64,000 bases of DNA from Pirellulaceae bacterium (GTDB lineage: Bacteria; Planctomycetota; Planctomycetia; Pirellulales; Pirellulaceae): NCBI GenBank assembly GCA_028280445.1, contig JANQLU010000143.1, positions 1-64,000 of the forward strand. The letters run 5' to 3'. Made by a program: the position numbers and the translations under genes. The notes under the pieces are model-generated. The model saw only the letters and a list, made by a program, of their open reading frames with translations, was not told where the DNA came from and ran no database searches. Positions within the stretch are counted from its first letter, which is position 1. Each line of letters opens with the position of its first letter. Positions 44,101 to 52,225 of this stretch are shown one piece after another.

Positions 44101-44355
44101 GGCATTTTCTGTTTTAAAAATATTGCCGCTGCCGACGGCGACATACCAGGTGTTAGGTTTCACTGGATCGACCGCGATGTCGGAAATCCGACCCGACATC
44201 AATGCCGGTCCGATGGAGCGAAATTTCAATGCTCCTACATCACTCGATTTGATTTTTGCGGCATTCGAGTTCTGGCCGTACGCTGTCGTGTGCGCGAAAG
44301 CCAAAACCAACAATGTGAAAACAAGGGCAGATGATATTAAATTTTTGCAACTCAT
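41122..44355 (-). CDS. Secreted sortilin/BNR-type beta-propeller protein
   Basis: 1077 residues from ATG 44355, where a signal peptide starts (LISSALVFTLLVLAFAHTTA). About ten BNR/Asp-box repeats, for example KTENAGTTWTPIF, KTTDGGKTWKCIL, KSTNGGKTWTEL and RSNDRGDSWTAI, form one or two propellers (to ~780), as in VPS10/sortilin-like and xyloglucanase-like proteins. A beta domain with MSRLTWNLRNQRGIEIAPGT and a helical C-terminus follow. Probably extracellular or periplasmic. Without active-site acids that I can place, glycosidase activity is not claimed. Confidence 0.88.
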   Translation of the reverse strand: MSCKNLISSALVFTLLVLAFAHTTAYGQNSNAAKIKSSDVGALKFRSIGPALMSGRISDIAVDPVKPNTWYVAVGSGNIFKTENAGTTWTPIFENYPSYSIGCITIDPSNRNTIWVGTGENVAGRHAGFGDGVYVSYNAGKSFKNVGLKKSEHLSKIVVHPSYSNIVYVASQGPMWSQGGERGLYKTTDGGKTWKCILSKGPYTGVTDVVMHPRNPNILYAATYQKHRTVWALMAGGPESGIYKSTNGGKTWTELKNGIPGGAKGKISLAISPQKHNVVYAAIELPERNGGFYRSENDGVSFTKMSDYVGGGTGPHYYQEIWCDPHRFDSIYHANVRLGRSDDGGKTFVSVETRSKHVDNHAVAFHPTDPDFVVAGCDGGVYRTYDRCKTWSFVHNLPLTQFYKVAVDYDYPFYNVVGGTQDNNTQYGPAATNRRQGITNRDWRVVIGGDGHDCAIDPKDPNIVYGESQQGYLRRYDRRTGETVDIRPQPAAGGTDLRFNWDSPIEISFHDHKRLYFGSKKLFRSNDRGDSWTAISPDLSRNQNRLKLKIMGGFWGINDSWDLFAMSQYNNITSIGESPLDENLIYVGTDDGLIQVTEDGGKTWRKIDLIDGLPKMAFVNDIKACHHDKNTVFVCLDNHKYGDYAPYVIKSTDRGKTWTHITDGLPARHLVWRIIQDHEKAGLMFLGTEFGVFATVDGGKNWFKFSHGLPTIPFRDLEIQRRENDLVGATFGRGFYVLDDYSPLREVSADTMKKGFHLFKIKDAKQFPQADFLGGRQGFQGDSFYTAPNPPYGVTFTYLNKESYKSAKAKRKEAEAKAKKAGVEVPIPSVEQLAAEAGESAPQLVFTIRDKSNKVVMRITRSSASGMSRLTWNLRNQRGIEIAPGTYSVSVDRVHQGNLKSLQKPVKFQVVRCINPTLPAGNRQMMVAYYEQVYSLMQKAFAVNREMSAAKERLDEIESEINRTGEGHYDLVKSLTELRKTWRALNGQFSGTGFEQKTGVDAKPTIMTRIFNASGSRFGLSPPTKTHRQSFKIAQDMYKQMYPKVNKFLTVDMKKFVQKARMAGLQLKGSPLPKPGK

Positions 44356-45002
44356 AGCGATCCCGAATCGTTGGTGAAGATCTTGTAAAATCCAACCCAT
44401 CATGATTGGAAAATTGACAGGCCGCAATCTCCGGTTTGACCATTTTCGATTGCGTGTTGTCTAACCAGCCAAAACATACATTTTCGGATAACAAATATGT
44501 GTTTGCACTGTTGGGAATTGAGGATATTTCGCCGATTTCTGTGTGGCGGTTTGGCTTTTATCCTCATAAAGAGCTAACCGTGAAAAAATTGCTGCAGAGG
44601 TGTGGTTTGAGCAGGGATGATTGGCGATTGTTTTTGTGTAAACCCATACAAACAAAAGATATCGTTTGGTGCGGCAAGGCGTTTACAAGCACGACGCGCG
44701 GGTGCCACTGGCTCCGCCAGTGCTGGGGGACAAATAGTTCGTCAAGCACACAGCTGAATGAAAAACACGACGAGTTGATCGATATTCACTGGCGGAGCCA
44801 GTGGCACCCAAAATCGAGAGTTCGATCGCAGTGTTCACCTGCAAAAAACCCGCCTCGCACTGTCGTAAATGCCCAAATTTAGCTAATTTTGTAAGGATTC
44901 GGATGTGTTTGCGTCACACGATTCAAGCCTATGTCAACCAATTTCAATATGCCGGCAGCAGGATAGGTGGGCCGTTCATTCAACAAGGATCCGTCAGTCA
45001 AC
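44356..45002. other. Intergenic region with family D element
   Basis: Separates two divergent genes. 44700-44810 is family D: GGGTGCCACTGGCTCCGCC / GGCGGAGCCAGTGGCACCC with ~70 bp between. The rest has no supported gene. Promoters for both sides must lie here. Confidence 0.7.
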
Positions 45003-46208
45003 ATGCAAAATTCAAAACCCAACGCGATTCCATTGCCAATGGTCGATGGTGCACGTCCGTCAGTATCCACCGAACAGGCCGTCCGAGAACGATATTCCGG
45101 TGCATCGCAGGAACGCGAGGAGGCACTGTGTTGTCCTGTTACCTACCCGACGGAACTGCTCAAGGCGATTCCTCAAGAGGTGATTGAAAAAGACTACGGT
45201 TGTGGAGATCCAACGCCGTTTGTCAAACCAGGCGATACGGTTTTAGATCTGGGTTCAGGCGGCGGAAAATTGTGTTTCATTTCCGCCCAGTTGGCCGGTC
45301 CTGATGGCAAAGTTATCGGTGTGGATTGTAACAACGATATGTTGAGCCTGGCCCGCCGTAACAAACCGGAATTTGTCAAAAATGTTGGTTATGACAACGT
45401 CGAATTTCGTTGCGGGTTGATTCAGGATCTGCAACTCGATCTTGAGAAACTGGCCGAAGCAACCCCGAACATTGACACGTCGACTGTCGAAGGTTTGATT
45501 GAGTTGCGGCAAACCGAACAACGGCTTCGTCAGGAATTGACGCTGATTCCCGATAACTCCGTCGATTGTGTGATTTCCAATTGTGTTCTCAACCTGGTTC
45601 GAACCGATGACCGTGAAAGTCTGTTTCGAGAGCTGTATCGCGTGCTGAAAATTGGTGGACGGGCTGCGATCAGCGATATTGTTTGCGACGAAGAGCCAAC
45701 GGCGGAAATGAAGGCCGATCCGACTTTGTGGTCCGGATGTTTATCGGGTGCATGGCGTGAAGATCGATTCATTCAGCAGTTTGAACAGGCGGGGTTTTAC
45801 GGGATTCAGGTCGCCAATTGGTCAGCCGAGCCTTGGCAAGTGGTTGAGGGAGTAGAATTTCGTTCGATGACGGTATTGGCACTCAAAGGCGATGATGGAC
45901 CCTGCCTGGAGCGACATCAGGCCGTCATTTACCGAGGTCCTTTTGAAAGTGTCAAAGACGATGACGATCATACCTATTATCGCGGCAAGCGGATGGCGGT
46001 TTGCGATCGTACATTTCAACATTTGAAACGTTCGGCTTTTGCCGATCAATTCGTATTTATTGAACCGGCGGACCCAGTCCCGTTGGACGACGCAAGTTAT
46101 TTTGATTGCAATCGTGACGCCATTCGCAATCCGGGAGTGACCAAAGGCGGCGCGACTTCGATTCGAACCGACGCTGATGAGTGTTGCGGTGGATCGAATT
46201 GCTGTTGA
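45003..46208 (+). CDS. ArsM-like SAM methyltransferase with Cys-rich tail
   Basis: 401 residues from ATG 45003 (GTG 44967 possible). SAM-binding motif VLDLGSGGGKLC (~80-92) and GVDCNNDML. Cysteines match arsenite methyltransferases: CC at 43-44 (EALCCP), Cys 194 (ISNCVLNL) and Cys 246 (WSGCLSGAW). An extra C-terminal domain (AVIYRGPFESVKDDDDHTYY, MAVCDRTFQHL) ends in CCGGSNCC, a plausible metal site. It likely methylates arsenite or another thiophilic metalloid. No arsR, arsB or radical-SAM partner adjoins it. Confidence 0.8.
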   Translation: MQNSKPNAIPLPMVDGARPSVSTEQAVRERYSGASQEREEALCCPVTYPTELLKAIPQEVIEKDYGCGDPTPFVKPGDTVLDLGSGGGKLCFISAQLAGPDGKVIGVDCNNDMLSLARRNKPEFVKNVGYDNVEFRCGLIQDLQLDLEKLAEATPNIDTSTVEGLIELRQTEQRLRQELTLIPDNSVDCVISNCVLNLVRTDDRESLFRELYRVLKIGGRAAISDIVCDEEPTAEMKADPTLWSGCLSGAWREDRFIQQFEQAGFYGIQVANWSAEPWQVVEGVEFRSMTVLALKGDDGPCLERHQAVIYRGPFESVKDDDDHTYYRGKRMAVCDRTFQHLKRSAFADQFVFIEPADPVPLDDASYFDCNRDAIRNPGVTKGGATSIRTDADECCGGSNCC

Positions 46209-46483
46209 GTGAATTCGCCAACGCCGAAAGATCTTTTTCGCGGTTTTTGAGAATTTGTTCCGATCTGTACAGAACATTTTTCGCCCTGGACTGCTAATAG
46301 AGTAACAAGGATTCTTTAGAGCAATCTGGAAGCTTTCAATTGCCGAGGGACCTTCCTCGACATCGGGACTTTGCCGCATTCCCAATTTGAATTTCTGCAA
46401 TTTTATTCGACGTTGCAAGTTCTCTGCATGATGGCAAAGTTTGTTACTCGACCCAAGTATCAATTTGTTTTTTGGAGATTTTG

Positions 46484-46876
46484 ATGACCTCAATTTTTCG
46501 CCGCGCATTGGCTGTTGCGGCCCTCGTTTGTGTTTGTAGTGTTTTCAGCCTGTCTGCCAATGGACAGTGCGCCAACGGAGTTTGTGCGAGACCCGCCAGT
46601 ATGACGACGACCGTTGTTTCTACGGCCACTCAAGTTGTTGCCACCCCGACAATCCAGTCGACGGTTTGTAGCTCGGCAACTGTGGCGAGTTCGGCTGCTG
46701 TTTGTGGAAATCGCGTCGTCACCAGCCGTGTTGTTTATTCCCAGCCGGTCAATTATGGTCAATGCGGTAATGTCGTTTATTCCAACGGATGCCGTTCTGG
46801 ACAGGTCATTTATTCGCGACCGGTTTACTATTCCGGCAATCGTTGTTCTGGCAATTCGTGTTACCGACGCTGGTAA
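46484..46876 (+). CDS. Small secreted Cys-containing protein
   Basis: 130 residues from ATG 46484 (GGAG seven bases upstream). Signal peptide ends near SLSANGQC. The mature part is Thr/Ser/Val-rich, then Tyr/Gly/Cys-rich with VVYSNGCRSGQVIYSRPVYY and a NRCSGNSCYRRW end. Composition suggests an envelope or surface protein, cross-linked through cysteines. It neighbours the YTV-type wall protein gene, convergent with it. Confidence 0.7.
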   Translation: MTSIFRRALAVAALVCVCSVFSLSANGQCANGVCARPASMTTTVVSTATQVVATPTIQSTVCSSATVASSAAVCGNRVVTSRVVYSQPVNYGQCGNVVYSNGCRSGQVIYSRPVYYSGNRCSGNSCYRRW

Positions 46877-46892
46877 TTTTGGTTTGACGCAA

Positions 46893-47059
46893 ATGTGAGC
46901 GGAAAGGCGCTAGCCGCCGGTTGGGCGCGCTGACGTACCGGCGGCTAGCGCCTTGCCGCTCACAGGATTTGGTTCGGCGGGAGCCTCACCCTCCCGACCA
47001 ACGGTAGGGTGCTATACCCGTTTGAATCAATTGAACCGACCGGTGGGAACCGGCCCTAC
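46893..47059. repeat. Repeat island: family E, family F arm, family A arm
   Basis: 46893-46968 family E (GTGAGCGGAAAGGCGCTAGCC / GGCTAGCGCCTTGCCGCTCAC, trimmed here). 46971-46999 family F arm. 47037-47059 family A right arm. Lies between convergent genes. Confidence 0.85.
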
Positions 47060-47103
47060 AAAAAAAATCGGGCGACTCGATCAATTGATCAAGCCGCCCG
47101 TTG
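47060..47103 (-). terminator. Intrinsic terminator of YTV-type gene
   Basis: On the minus strand GGGCGGCTTGATC / GATCGAGTCGCCC pairs around AATT and is followed by eight T. Confidence 0.88.
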
Positions 47104-47149
47104 ACGTTTTTAGACCAGCGTGGCCTCGGTTATGAAAGTCAGTTTAGAC

Positions 47150-48718
47150 CTAGTTGCATCCGCAATTGTCAGCAACTTCACCACAGCCACTGTCGCAACC
47201 GCAAGCAGCTCGGCGTTTGCAGCCACAGCTGAACAGGCCGCGAAGGCGAGCCATCATTCCACGAAGACGGCTTCCCATTCCGCAACCGCAACCAGCGGCA
47301 GCACCGCAACCGTTGTCGCAGCAGTTGTTACCAGCAGCTGCACCGTTGTTGCAGCAACGGTTGTTGCAGCCACAGCAGTTAACAGTTACAGGAACTTGCT
47401 CGCAAACAACGCGAGGTTTACGGACACATACGGTGTAAGGAACTTTTTCACATACACGACGTCGGCAGCAAACGGTTTTCATTTCTTGAACTTGTTTGCA
47501 GACAGTGTAAGGAACTTGACGAGTTTTTTGCTCGCAAACCCAACGGACTTTGCAGCAAGGAACTTGTTTCGTTTTTTGTTCGCAAACCCAACGTGTAACA
47601 CAGTAGTTAACTTGTCGTGATTTTTGCTCACAAACCCAGCTGCAAGTTCGGTAGCAAACTTGACGGGTTTTTTGTTCGCAAACCCATTTAACTTTGCGGC
47701 AGCAAACTTGTCGTGATTTTTGCTCACAAACCCAGCGAGTGCAGCAGTAGTTAACTTGTCGTTGACGAGTTTCACATTTGTAAGTTGTCACGCAGTAAGG
47801 AACTTGTTCGCAAACTGTTTTGCATCGGTAACGGGTGCAAGTAACTTGTTTGGTTTCGCAAGTTGGAACCCAAACTTTACGGCAGACCGTACGTGTGCAA
47901 GGTTGTGGGCAGCAATCTTGTGCTGGAGCACAGTTGTCATTGCAACCGTCATCGCAACCACCGAAGCAGCCTCGTTTGCATCCACATCCGAAACGGCTGA
48001 ACAATCCGCCGCCCATTCCGCGACCAAAGCCCATGCGACTGCCGAAACCGCCAACAGGAACTTCTTCAGTGCGTGTTTCCCAGTGACCGCCACGAACGGT
48101 AACGTTTCGTGTGTAAGTCTCTGGAACGCGAACTGTTCTGCGAACGGTTCGCATGCGTTGTTCTTTAACAGGAACGCGAACGGTGTAATTGACCGTTCTC
48201 GTTTTTTGTTCACGAACAGGTCGTCGAACCGTGTAGTTGACGGTTTTCATCTCAGTGGTAACCACTGGACGACGAACGGTGTAGCAGACATTTTTTGTAT
48301 GTGTTTTGTAAACTGGACGACGAACAGTGTAATTAATTGTTTTTGTTCGTTGTTCACGAACAGGTCGTCGGACCGTGTAATTCACGGTTTTGTAAGTTGT
48401 TTCTCGAACCGGACGTCGAACGGTGTAAGTTTCTGTTCGGCACTGAGTTGTTCGAACCGTACGAGTTACAGGAACTTGTTTTTGTTCTGTAACAAAACGG
48501 CTGACCGTTCGGTATTTCGTAACTTGCTCAGTATCCCATACAACACGACGTCGCGTTCTCATGACGGTATAACTTCCGCCACAGTCGCTGCCTTGTGCAG
48601 CAGCAGCTCCGCCACAAGCATCGTAGCTGGCACCGCCACAACACCGTGCCCAGCTCGAGCTTGCTGACAACATCGCAGCGACTGCCGCGACGGTCAAAGC
48701 ACTTCGAACCAATTTCAT
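47150..48718 (-). CDS. YTV-repeat Cys-rich secreted protein
   Basis: 522 residues from ATG 48718 (GGGAGA seven bases upstream); the open frame runs further. Signal peptide to ~SSSWARC. Residues ~98-186 hold six YTVRxPV units in a pattern of ~18 residues. A Gly/Cys-rich hinge follows (~230-265). Residues ~329-400 hold five WVCEQKxRQV units with paired cysteines, and the C-terminus is again Cys/Gly-rich. YTV-domain proteins are known from planctomycete proteinaceous cell walls, cross-linked by disulfides. Very basic and Cys-rich composition agrees. Codons are repetitive, creating long false frames on the other strand. Confidence 0.92.
   Translation of the reverse strand: MKLVRSALTVAAVAAMLSASSSWARCCGGASYDACGGAAAAQGSDCGGSYTVMRTRRRVVWDTEQVTKYRTVSRFVTEQKQVPVTRTVRTTQCRTETYTVRRPVRETTYKTVNYTVRRPVREQRTKTINYTVRRPVYKTHTKNVCYTVRRPVVTTEMKTVNYTVRRPVREQKTRTVNYTVRVPVKEQRMRTVRRTVRVPETYTRNVTVRGGHWETRTEEVPVGGFGSRMGFGRGMGGGLFSRFGCGCKRGCFGGCDDGCNDNCAPAQDCCPQPCTRTVCRKVWVPTCETKQVTCTRYRCKTVCEQVPYCVTTYKCETRQRQVNYCCTRWVCEQKSRQVCCRKVKWVCEQKTRQVCYRTCSWVCEQKSRQVNYCVTRWVCEQKTKQVPCCKVRWVCEQKTRQVPYTVCKQVQEMKTVCCRRRVCEKVPYTVCVRKPRVVCEQVPVTVNCCGCNNRCCNNGAAAGNNCCDNGCGAAAGCGCGMGSRLRGMMARLRGLFSCGCKRRAACGCDSGCGEVADNCGCN
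47518..48427. repeat. Two internal coding repeat arrays of the YTV protein
   Basis: 48160-48427 encodes the YTVR units; 47518-47734 encodes the WVCEQK units, each unit about 54 bp. The arrays differ in sequence but share unit length. Confidence 0.8.
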
Positions 48719-49254
48719 TTCAATTCTCCCAATAAATGTTCTGACGTTTCTTAACCTTGGAGGCGACACTTGGTCTGGCGAACGTTTCGCCATGCCATGG
48801 TCAATACTGATTTTGTTTGCTTGAGTCATGACTTTCTGGTTGCCACTGACATCCAAAGCATCATCATTTGAAAAACATGTCCTACGTCTGCAGACATGCT
48901 TGCAAAATTCCTCCGGCATTCGTGTGAATCGACTGATCACGTAGTCTTGATGAACTGGAGAAAATGATCCGCCTGAAATTCTTCGAAAAGGTGGTCGAAG
49001 TTTTCCGGCTGTATCGATTGCTCCAATTTCGGGCCGATTCTCGACTGGTGAAACTTAGATTCCGGCCTATTCAGAGCAATGCAAACAGCTTTAAAACACT
49101 GCAAGTTCTGGGGATAACGTTCGGTTTAGTCGGTCAATAACGGATGGAACGATCAAGCCTGCTGGCGAAACCCACTCGTTGTATCGAATTCCTTTTTTGA
49201 TGCCGCATTAACCAATTTGTTCGCTCGTACTATCATGACATCGTTGGTATTCCA
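48719..49254. other. Divergent intergenic region between the YTV gene and rex
   Basis: About 535 bp with no supported gene, tRNA or dispersed repeat. It must carry promoters for both the wall protein and rex. Confidence 0.5.
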
Positions 49255-49971
49255 ATGCCGGTTTGCCCTAGGTTGGTTGCATTGAATCGTAAAGAAGACA
49301 GTACGATCCCCAAGGCCGTTGTCACACGGCTCAGTTTGTACCTGCGCGAGTTGCAACAATATATGCGAACCGGCTCCGAAACGATCAGCTCCAGCCGCTT
49401 GGGCCGCATGCTGGGAATTACCGGTGCCCAGGTGAGAAAGGATTTCGCATATTTCGGCCAGTTTGGATATCCCGGGATCGGGTACCGTTGCGAACAGCTG
49501 GTCAATGAAATTCGACAGATTCTCGGAACCAATCGAATCTGGCCAGTGGCGCTGGTCGGCTGCGGTAACATGGGCCGGGCGTTGTTGGGGTATCGTGGTT
49601 TTCATAAGCAGGGCTTCGAAGTGCTCGCGGCGTTTGACCAAGACCCCAATCTGAACGGCAAAAAAATCGGTGAAATCGTCATCGAACCGTTGGAAAAAAT
49701 GGGCGAAACGCTCAACGAAAAAAATATCCAACTGGCCATTTTGGCCGTTCCCGTCGAAGCGGCTCAGGAAGTGGCCGAGATGTTGGTGGAGCTGGGAGTC
49801 ATCGGAATTCTAAATTTCGCCCCAATCACTTTGAATTTGCCGAACCGCATTGCCACGGTAGGTGTCGATCTGGCAATGGAACTGGAGCAATTGTCATTTG
49901 AGGTTGCTCGTCAAGCCGATCTTCCCAAATCGTCCAAACGAAAATCGGGTCGAAGTTCGTCTGCCGAATGA
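49255..49971 (+). CDS. rex: Redox-sensing transcriptional repressor Rex
   Basis: 238 residues. Winged-helix DNA-binding domain (~18-90; IPKAVVTRLSLYLRELQQY, ISSSRLGRMLGITGAQVRKD, YFGQFGYPGIGY) and Rossmann domain (~95-215; VALVGCGNMGRALLGYRGF). Rex senses the NADH/NAD+ ratio and represses fermentative and respiratory genes when NADH is low. The C-terminus has a Ser/Lys-rich extension. A tRNA gene lies 55 bp downstream. Confidence 0.96.
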   Translation: MPVCPRLVALNRKEDSTIPKAVVTRLSLYLRELQQYMRTGSETISSSRLGRMLGITGAQVRKDFAYFGQFGYPGIGYRCEQLVNEIRQILGTNRIWPVALVGCGNMGRALLGYRGFHKQGFEVLAAFDQDPNLNGKKIGEIVIEPLEKMGETLNEKNIQLAILAVPVEAAQEVAEMLVELGVIGILNFAPITLNLPNRIATVGVDLAMELEQLSFEVARQADLPKSSKRKSGRSSSAE

Positions 49972-50026
49972 TTTTCATTCCGAGGTTGATGAAATTTTGT
50001 GGAGATAGTAAAAATATAAGAGTTGT

Positions 50027-50098
50027 TACCCCGTGGTGTAATTGGCAACACAGGTGGTTTTGGTCCACCCATTCTAGGTTCGAGTCCTAGCGGGGTAA
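50027..50098 (+). tRNA. tRNA-Gln (anticodon TTG)
   Basis: 72 bases with a full cloverleaf: acceptor TACCCCG / CGGGGTA, D-stem GTGT / ACAC, anticodon stem GGTGG / CCACC with loop TTTTGGT (anticodon at 50060-50062), and T-arm CTAGG TTCGAGT CCTAG. The CCA end is not encoded. Confidence 0.95.
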
Positions 50099-50446
50099 TT
50101 TTATCGGAACTGAACTGCATTCTGCAGTTCCGCGACGCTCGAAACATATGGGTTGATGGCTGTTTTTTGCCATGAGCCCTTTTTTGTTGATAGTCCGAAT
50201 TCTTTAGTCGGGATCTTCTTAACCTGATCCGCAGTGCATTAAATTTCGAGCGGGTGGCTCTGCTGCTACACAAAGGCGCAAAATCAGGTCATTGTTTGAG
50301 TCCGAACTTGACACAACCGTTTGGTGAAGTTGTAATCTGCCTAGCTCATTGAGCATCCCCTCAACTCACCCTTCACTACATCGTTCGAACCAATTCAATG
50401 TCGAACGAGCCCCACCGTTTAATTCTTTTCTAAAGGACTAGTGTTC
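50099..50446. other. Non-coding gap after the tRNA
   Basis: About 350 bp. 50105-50132 can form a small hairpin (GGAACTG / CTGCAGTTCC region) without a T run. Nothing else is supported. Confidence 0.4.
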
Positions 50447-51325
50447 ATGAAAAAGTTCTTAATGACCTGCGTGCTATTTCTATCCAGCACTTTTTGCTAT
50501 GCAGATGACCTCGGTGTTCCTGTAAATCCACGTGGCAAACGACCAAAAAATGATGTCGCATACAAGGTGATGCCGCAGCATTTATACGTTGGCACAATCC
50601 AATTGTCTCCCGGTTATTGGGGAGGGCTCATCACGACAAACTACGACATTTTGCCATATTGGCACGATCTGGAGAAAGCTGGAGGCGCTAAAATTGATCT
50701 TAAAAAAAACCTTCTCTTCGACGTTAAATACGATGATGCTACTTCACTATACGTACTGCGGGAGCTCATTAATCGGGATGTTGTTAAGAAAATTCCAGCA
50801 GTGGCGGGACACGTCGATCAAAGAATTTATTCCGGAAAAAATAATGTCAGTTTGATAAGTACTGGTCATCAACCACCTAGTCGTGATCTCTCTGCTGATG
50901 ATTCTGTTTTGGAACATGATTTTACGACCAAGTACACCATGGCACCGGGAATTCGTCTCCATTCACATCACATGCTAAAACACAACATTGTGATTGTTGG
51001 TCAACGGCCAGAGGAACGTGTTACCAACAGGATATGTGTCGAGTTCGAAACATGGGTGCCCGAGTTGTCGGCCGAACATGCTGAAAAATGGGGCAAGGAT
51101 ACTGCAACAGGGTTTGTCGTCAATAAAATAACGAATGCTGGTGAGGTACAGTTATTCATTCAAAGTGTTGGATCATTTCGGCGAGGAATATTTTCATTCG
51201 ACGATACGGCCAATCTCACCACCGAAGGCATGCCGATCCAATATCGCATCAAACCGGTCGTACACGATGGGGCTGGTTGGGTTGACGATAAAACCCGTTC
51301 ACAAGTTGTTATCACATTAAAATGA
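50447..51325 (+). CDS. Secreted protein, first of pair 1
   Basis: 292 residues from ATG 50447 (AAAGGA about nine bases upstream). Signal peptide ends at FCYADD. The rest has no membrane helix; segments such as LYVGTIQLSPGYWGG, FDVKYDDATSLYVLRELIN and ICVEFETWVPELSAEHAEK suggest a beta-rich periplasmic domain. I recognise no family. Its stop overlaps the in-frame ATG of the next gene's open frame, so the pair is coupled. Confidence 0.7.
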   Translation: MKKFLMTCVLFLSSTFCYADDLGVPVNPRGKRPKNDVAYKVMPQHLYVGTIQLSPGYWGGLITTNYDILPYWHDLEKAGGAKIDLKKNLLFDVKYDDATSLYVLRELINRDVVKKIPAVAGHVDQRIYSGKNNVSLISTGHQPPSRDLSADDSVLEHDFTTKYTMAPGIRLHSHHMLKHNIVIVGQRPEERVTNRICVEFETWVPELSAEHAEKWGKDTATGFVVNKITNAGEVQLFIQSVGSFRRGIFSFDDTANLTTEGMPIQYRIKPVVHDGAGWVDDKTRSQVVITLK

Positions 51326-51333
51326 GGACGAAC

Positions 51334-52029
51334 ATGAAGCATTATATTTCACAATATTTCTGTGCTTTACTGGCAGGTGTCGTCCTTTGCTCGATAGTTG
51401 CCGCCCAAGAAAAAAGTAAGAGCACGCCGCTTGATCAGTTGATGGCCGGAAGTCGCGGTTTTCATATTTATCTTTCGAACAAGTATGTGCATGACGATCT
51501 GGAATTGACGGAGAAGCAACAGCGGAAAATCCGACACATCAATGACAAGTACAACAAAGAGTTTCTCGCTGTGAAGCAGCCGACCCACCTGGAAGCTGGC
51601 GTCAAGATACTGCCCAATGGGAAAATGATCAATGTAAACTATCAGGAAACGCCCCAATACAAAGCGTACTTGGCGAAACAAAAAAGCATTCGTACTCAGC
51701 AGAAGGATGCCATTTTTAAACTGTTGCTACCGCATCAGAAACGACGTTTGATGCAAATTGTGGTGCAGAAACGTCTGCACGGAAACAATTCGCCGTTTGG
51801 CGCGTATATCAACCGACGATTCCCTGCTCTCGTTGGCGGGCTAACAGCGAACCAGAAAGCTGCTTTGGAAAAGGCAGTTGACGAGTACGCCAAGGAATAC
51901 AATTCGGACATTGCTGAGCTAAAAAAGAAGTATGATGCGAAGATGCGAAGCTTACTGCCGAAAGAAAAACGCGACAAAATCGAAGAATTGATGGGTGAAC
52001 CTTTTCTTTGGCTGCACACGATTCGCTGA
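51334..52029 (+). CDS. Secreted helical protein (LTxxQ-like), second of pair 1
   Basis: 231 residues from ATG 51334 (GAGG six bases upstream). Signal peptide ends at IVAAQEK. Two helical units with LTEKQQRKIRHINDKYNKEF and LTANQKAALEKAVDEYAKEY, each starting LTxxQ as in Spy/CpxP-like periplasmic proteins, and LLPHQKRRLMQIVVQKRL between. It is clearly related to the protein at 54827-55627. Likely a periplasmic chaperone or sensor-type protein; inference only. Confidence 0.78.
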   Translation: MKHYISQYFCALLAGVVLCSIVAAQEKSKSTPLDQLMAGSRGFHIYLSNKYVHDDLELTEKQQRKIRHINDKYNKEFLAVKQPTHLEAGVKILPNGKMINVNYQETPQYKAYLAKQKSIRTQQKDAIFKLLLPHQKRRLMQIVVQKRLHGNNSPFGAYINRRFPALVGGLTANQKAALEKAVDEYAKEYNSDIAELKKKYDAKMRSLLPKEKRDKIEELMGEPFLWLHTIR

Positions 52030-52107
52030 CGGTCATCGTTTGAATTCCTGACTCTCAATGGATTCAATGAATGCTAACCGATCGGCAAAACGTTGGTAAT
52101 TTCGCGT

Positions 52108-52147
52108 AAAAAGGGCTTTTCTGGTAAATAAGGAAAGCCTTTTTTTC
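52108..52147 (+). terminator. Intrinsic terminator of secreted pair 1
   Basis: AAAAGGGCTTTTCT / GGAAAGCCTTT stem with one bulge and a T7 run. Confidence 0.8.
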
Positions 52148-52150
52148 ATT

Positions 52151-52225
52151 GTGAGCGGCAAGACGCAAGCCGCCGGTTCGAAGCTCCAACAAACTGGCGG
52201 CTTGCACCTTGCCGCTCACTGGATC
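52151..52225. repeat. Family E element
   Basis: GTGAGCGGCAAGACGCAAGC / GGCTTGCACCTTGCCGCTCA arms with GCCGCCGG / TGGCGG inside. It follows the terminator directly. Confidence 0.85.

Noticed and set aside
2428-47059. Dispersed palindromes as a CRISPR array
   Set aside because: Copies are kilobases apart, palindromic and not interspersed with equal-length spacers; no cas gene.
47720-48667. 315-residue open frame on the plus strand opposite the YTV gene
   Set aside because: Translation is Ser/Thr/Asn/Phe repeats mirrored from the YTV codons; no start signal, no domain. A by-product of repetitive antisense DNA.
49153-49731. 192-residue minus-strand frame opposite rex
   Set aside because: Shadow of rex, whose domains and motifs are complete on the plus strand.
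50441-50447. GTG start at 50441 for the secreted protein of pair 1
   Set aside because: AAAGGA is only three bases upstream of GTG but about nine bases upstream of ATG 50447.
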